This document shows positions 30,954 to 33,532 of a stretch of 33,532 bases of DNA, in pieces. Each line of letters opens with the position of its first letter. Position 1 is the stretch's first letter. The stretch spans positions 1 through 33,532 of the forward strand of contig JALEHC010000336.1 of assembly GCA_022763215.1 (NCBI GenBank). The letters run 5' to 3'. The notes under the pieces are model-generated. The model searched no databases. It worked only from the letters and a program-made list of their open reading frames with translations, and had not been told where the DNA came from. The position numbers were made by a program, and so were the translations under genes. The DNA is from Saprospiraceae bacterium. GTDB taxonomy: Bacteria; Bacteroidota; Bacteroidia; Chitinophagales; Saprospiraceae.

Positions 30954-33532
30954 ATGACACCAAGGAACTTTCTATTTCCGCTTTTCGCTAGTGCAGTTTA
31001 TCTTTTGGCACAAATCACCGTTCAGACTAATCTGGACCAACGCCAGCAACATGCACTCAGCTTTTTAATTAGTTGTAACGGAAACGTGGGCACTAATTTT
31101 TTCCCGCAAGGGGACTTCGGAACGGGCAGCGACAGCTTACTTGCCGTTGATCCTGGCTTCGCAGTGGACTTTGTGTTCAGCTCCTCTGCACCACCACCGG
31201 ATGGCACCCTCGTCTATACCAATGATACCCAACCGTGGAATATTAACCCCAACTGGATCAATACAACAGATAATGGCTCCGAGCCCATGTCTTATATGAT
31301 GCTCGTCAATGCAGCTGAAACAACGGGTGTTTTCTTCGAACAAACTTTTGATGTTTGCGAAAATAATGCCTTCGAAATTTCTGCCGATTTTATTAATATT
31401 CTCAACAACACAGCTCCTTCAAATACCAATCCGGATATCAGTTTCCTGATCAATGGACTCGAAATATTTTCTACCGGAGCGCTTCCACAAGATGAAAACT
31501 GGCATACCTTCGCCACAACTTATCAAACGGCTGTAGGCGAACAAGACTTTACGCTTCAGCTACGCTCTAATACTATTGCCGCTAATGAAAATGTATTTGC
31601 AGTCGATAATATCGCTCTTCGAGCATGCGGCCCTGATGTGACCGCCGAAGAACTCAATCCAACGCCCCATTGCCCAAATGACACCCTACAACTGGAAATT
31701 AATGTTGGCCCTGACTACAGCAATCCTTTCATCCAATGGCAGATATCACTGGACGAAGGGAATAACTGGACAAATTTTGGTTCGGCGACTACCAATAATA
31801 CCCTGCAAATTGCATCCGTTCCTTATCTAGCTCGGTATCGGGCACTAGTCGCTAACGCCGACTCCAATATTGTGCTGAATACATGCACCATCATTTCCAA
31901 TGAGGTGATTCCTACATTTAATGATATTGATGTTTGTGCGTCCTCTATCGTTGATCTCGATGATCGTTGTAGTGGTTTGAGAGGTGAAAATATCCTCCCT
32001 GATGGTGATTTTGGAAGTGGCCAAAGTAATACACTCGAATTCGATCCAGGCTTTGCTCCTGGCTATATTTATACAACTGATCCACCTCCGTCTGACGGAG
32101 ACTATACAATTACCAATAATACAACTTCATGGGGCGATTTTGCCCTCAATGGTTGGATCAATACAGGCGATAATAGTGCTGATCCGGAGGGTTATATGAT
32201 GGTCGTAAATGCAACGGTACAGCCGGGTGCATTTTTTCAGCGTACCGTAGATGTATGTGAAAATACGAATTACGAATTTTCTGTGGATGTCATTAATGTA
32301 GTCGAACCAATTGGTGTACAACGTATTCAACCATTGGTCGATTTTCAGATTGATGGCCTCACGCTTTACTCGACAGGTAATGTTCCGCAGGATGGCCAAT
32401 GGCATACTTATGGTTTTTCATTTACAACGGCACCAGGCGTTTCGGAAGTAACCCTTACCCTGCTCAATAATGCTCCTGGAGGTATCGGCAATGACCTTGC
32501 ACTCGACAATATTTCATTTCTGGCTTGTGGCCCGGAGGTGGAAACAGGTGCAGTTGCAGAAGGCCCATACTGCCCGGGTGATCCGGCTGAAATCAGCATT
32601 GGCATAGGCCCTGGACTTGATGACCCGATTATTCAGTGGCAGCTTTCGCTGGATGGCGGCAATAACTGGGAAAATACGGGTACTCCGAGTACGGATACTT
32701 TTTTAGTGATTAATTCACTGCCTTATCAGGCTCAATACCGTGCTTTGGTGGCAGAATCAGAAGCCAACTTAGCCAATATCGCTTGTAGTGCGCTTTCCGA
32801 ACCTATTCTTTTCGACTTTAGCCCAATCGAAGATTGTTATACAAATCCAATAGCTCAAACGGGCCCAATTTGTAATGGCTTGCTTGGCCCTGAACTGATT
32901 CCAGACGGCAACTTTGGCTCTGGTGTGGATACTGTTGGACCAGCATTACCAGCAGGTGTCACAACTTATAATTATACAACGGATTCGTTTCAGATAGATG
33001 GTAATTATAGTATTCTTAATCAACTGTATTTTGATCCGGGGGCAGGAAATTTTCCAGATACCGCCTGGATTCAATTGCAAGACCAAAGTGAAAATCCGGA
33101 AGATTATTTCATGTTGATCAATGCAGATGATCAAAGAGGTATTTTTTACCAAACGGAAATAACTGGACTTTGTGAAAATACATCGTATCAGTTTTCAGCA
33201 GATTTCATAAATGTGCTCTCTCGCTATTTTGGGCCTTTTGGCAATTTTAGTACTTCTATTTTGCCAGATATCGACTTTGTCGTTGCTCCGGTGGGTACCA
33301 ACAGAGAGCTCCTTGAGGCTATCCCGGCAGCATACAATACAGGCGGCATTCTCAATGACTCCACCTGGCACCATCATGGATTTACTTTTGAAACACAAGC
33401 AGGCCAGACTTCTGTGATTGTGGCACTTCGTAATCATGCAGGGGTTGGCAACGGCAATGATTTTGTTATTGATAATGTCTCTTTGCGAACTTGTTTTGGA
33501 CAGGCTAATGTCTTTATCAATCCAATCTGCGA
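30954..33532 (+). CDS. Secreted repetitive surface protein (3' end beyond window)
   Basis: An open frame from ATG 30954 to the window end, at least 859 residues with no stop. The N-terminus (MTPRNFLFPLFASAVYLLAQ) looks like a signal peptide. Three long repeats start at C-x-G segments near 31074, 31968 and 32868, with periods of 894 and 903 bp. Each repeat starts with a jelly-roll/carbohydrate-binding-like module (DGDFGSG, GYMMVVNA, VCENTNYEFSVDVINV, W-H-x(2)-GF, LDNISFLACG), of unknown ligand. Repeats 1 and 2 continue into an Ig-like module (CPGDPAEISIG, IIQWQLSLDGGNNWENTG, YQAQYRALVAES). A gliding/T9SS C-terminal domain is expected downstream but is not visible. Likely a surface adhesin or glycan-binding protein. 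Confidence 0.85.
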   Translation, partial: MTPRNFLFPLFASAVYLLAQITVQTNLDQRQQHALSFLISCNGNVGTNFFPQGDFGTGSDSLLAVDPGFAVDFVFSSSAPPPDGTLVYTNDTQPWNINPNWINTTDNGSEPMSYMMLVNAAETTGVFFEQTFDVCENNAFEISADFINILNNTAPSNTNPDISFLINGLEIFSTGALPQDENWHTFATTYQTAVGEQDFTLQLRSNTIAANENVFAVDNIALRACGPDVTAEELNPTPHCPNDTLQLEINVGPDYSNPFIQWQISLDEGNNWTNFGSATTNNTLQIASVPYLARYRALVANADSNIVLNTCTIISNEVIPTFNDIDVCASSIVDLDDRCSGLRGENILPDGDFGSGQSNTLEFDPGFAPGYIYTTDPPPSDGDYTITNNTTSWGDFALNGWINTGDNSADPEGYMMVVNATVQPGAFFQRTVDVCENTNYEFSVDVINVVEPIGVQRIQPLVDFQIDGLTLYSTGNVPQDGQWHTYGFSFTTAPGVSEVTLTLLNNAPGGIGNDLALDNISFLACGPEVETGAVAEGPYCPGDPAEISIGIGPGLDDPIIQWQLSLDGGNNWENTGTPSTDTFLVINSLPYQAQYRALVAESEANLANIACSALSEPILFDFSPIEDCYTNPIAQTGPICNGLLGPELIPDGNFGSGVDTVGPALPAGVTTYNYTTDSFQIDGNYSILNQLYFDPGAGNFPDTAWIQLQDQSENPEDYFMLINADDQRGIFYQTEITGLCENTSYQFSADFINVLSRYFGPFGNFSTSILPDIDFVVAPVGTNRELLEAIPAAYNTGGILNDSTWHHHGFTFETQAGQTSVIVALRNHAGVGNGNDFVIDNVSLRTCFGQANVFINPIC
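31074..33532 (+). repeat. Three ~300-codon tandem repeats in terminal gene
   Basis: Anchoring on the (D/G)(D/N)FGxG motif gives positions 31113, 32007 and 32910, spacings of 894 and 903 bp, both multiples of three. Similarity is clear at protein level (CENxxYxFSxDxINV, WHxxGF, DNxxxxxC) but DNA identity is low, so this is an old amplification, unlike the recent duplication in the adhesin at 12.1-13.1 kb. The third repeat is cut by the window end. Confidence 0.85.

Noticed and set aside
30929-30991. Short frame starting ATGACTAAAGGC just before the terminal gene
   Set aside because: It ends after about 20 codons inside the start of the larger gene in another frame and shows no conserved features.
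31022-33437. Minus-strand open frames at the right end
   Set aside because: They are antisense to the continuous plus-strand frame that begins at 30954, encodes clear repeated domains and runs to the window edge.

Overview
The window looks like a piece of a Bacteroidota chromosome, probably Saprospiria/Lewinella-like. Four things support this. A giant SprB-repeat adhesin has a gliding-motility (CHU_C, type IX secretion) C-terminus and is followed by a PorP/SprF-type gene. A second repetitive secreted protein runs off the right edge. There is a DUF5117/DUF4953-type zinc metalloprotease. Perfect matches to the Bacteroidota -7 promoter box TAnnTTTG lie upstream of several genes. Species-level assignment is not possible from this sequence alone.

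Layout. 1-2083 (+): two overlapping membrane fatty-acid desaturases, the first cut by the window start. 2109-5887 (-): a leftward unit, read in the order HD-domain/Pycsar-effector-type membrane protein, GT4 glycosyltransferase, GT39-like membrane glycosyltransferase. 6056-6910 (-): class IV PLP aminotransferase. 7014-9437 (-): secreted metzincin-type protease. 9786-15987 (+): SprB-like adhesin and its SprF-like partner. 15965-19475 (-): an AT-rich, translationally coupled three-gene operon (4-TM protein, small exported protein, TSP3/beta-propeller protein) that I cannot assign to a known system. 19820-20839 (+): thioredoxin fused to an MsrA-like domain, of the VPGUxT (seleno)protein type but with Cys. 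20837-21021: a GC-rich element with terminal inverted repeats, wedged between two convergent genes and supplying both stop codons. 21019-27569 (-): ATP-dependent DNA ligase, ligase-associated exonuclease, NTF2-like protein and a six-PAS histidine kinase. 27853-28803 (+): queG. 28790-29218 (-): single-domain response regulator. 29595-30758 (+): AI-2E/PerM family transporter. 30954-end (+): a secreted protein with three ~300-residue repeats, open at the right edge.

How the genes fit together. Much of the window concerns the cell envelope and surface: desaturases for membrane lipids, glycosyltransferases for surface polymers, T9SS-type adhesins with an outer-membrane SprF partner, a secreted protease and calcium-binding TSP3 repeats. 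The rest is housekeeping or signalling (DNA end processing and ligation, queuosine synthesis, PAS kinase, response regulator).

The most unusual items are: the HD-PycTM fusion with no cyclase in sight, placed in a glycosyltransferase operon; the TIR-bounded structured element whose ends form the stop codons of both flanking genes; the unrecognised AT-rich envelope operon; the 492-bp in-frame duplication inside the adhesin; and a 20-nt hairpin found identically in two intergenic sites. No tRNA, rRNA, CRISPR array, transposase, integrase or phage gene was seen.
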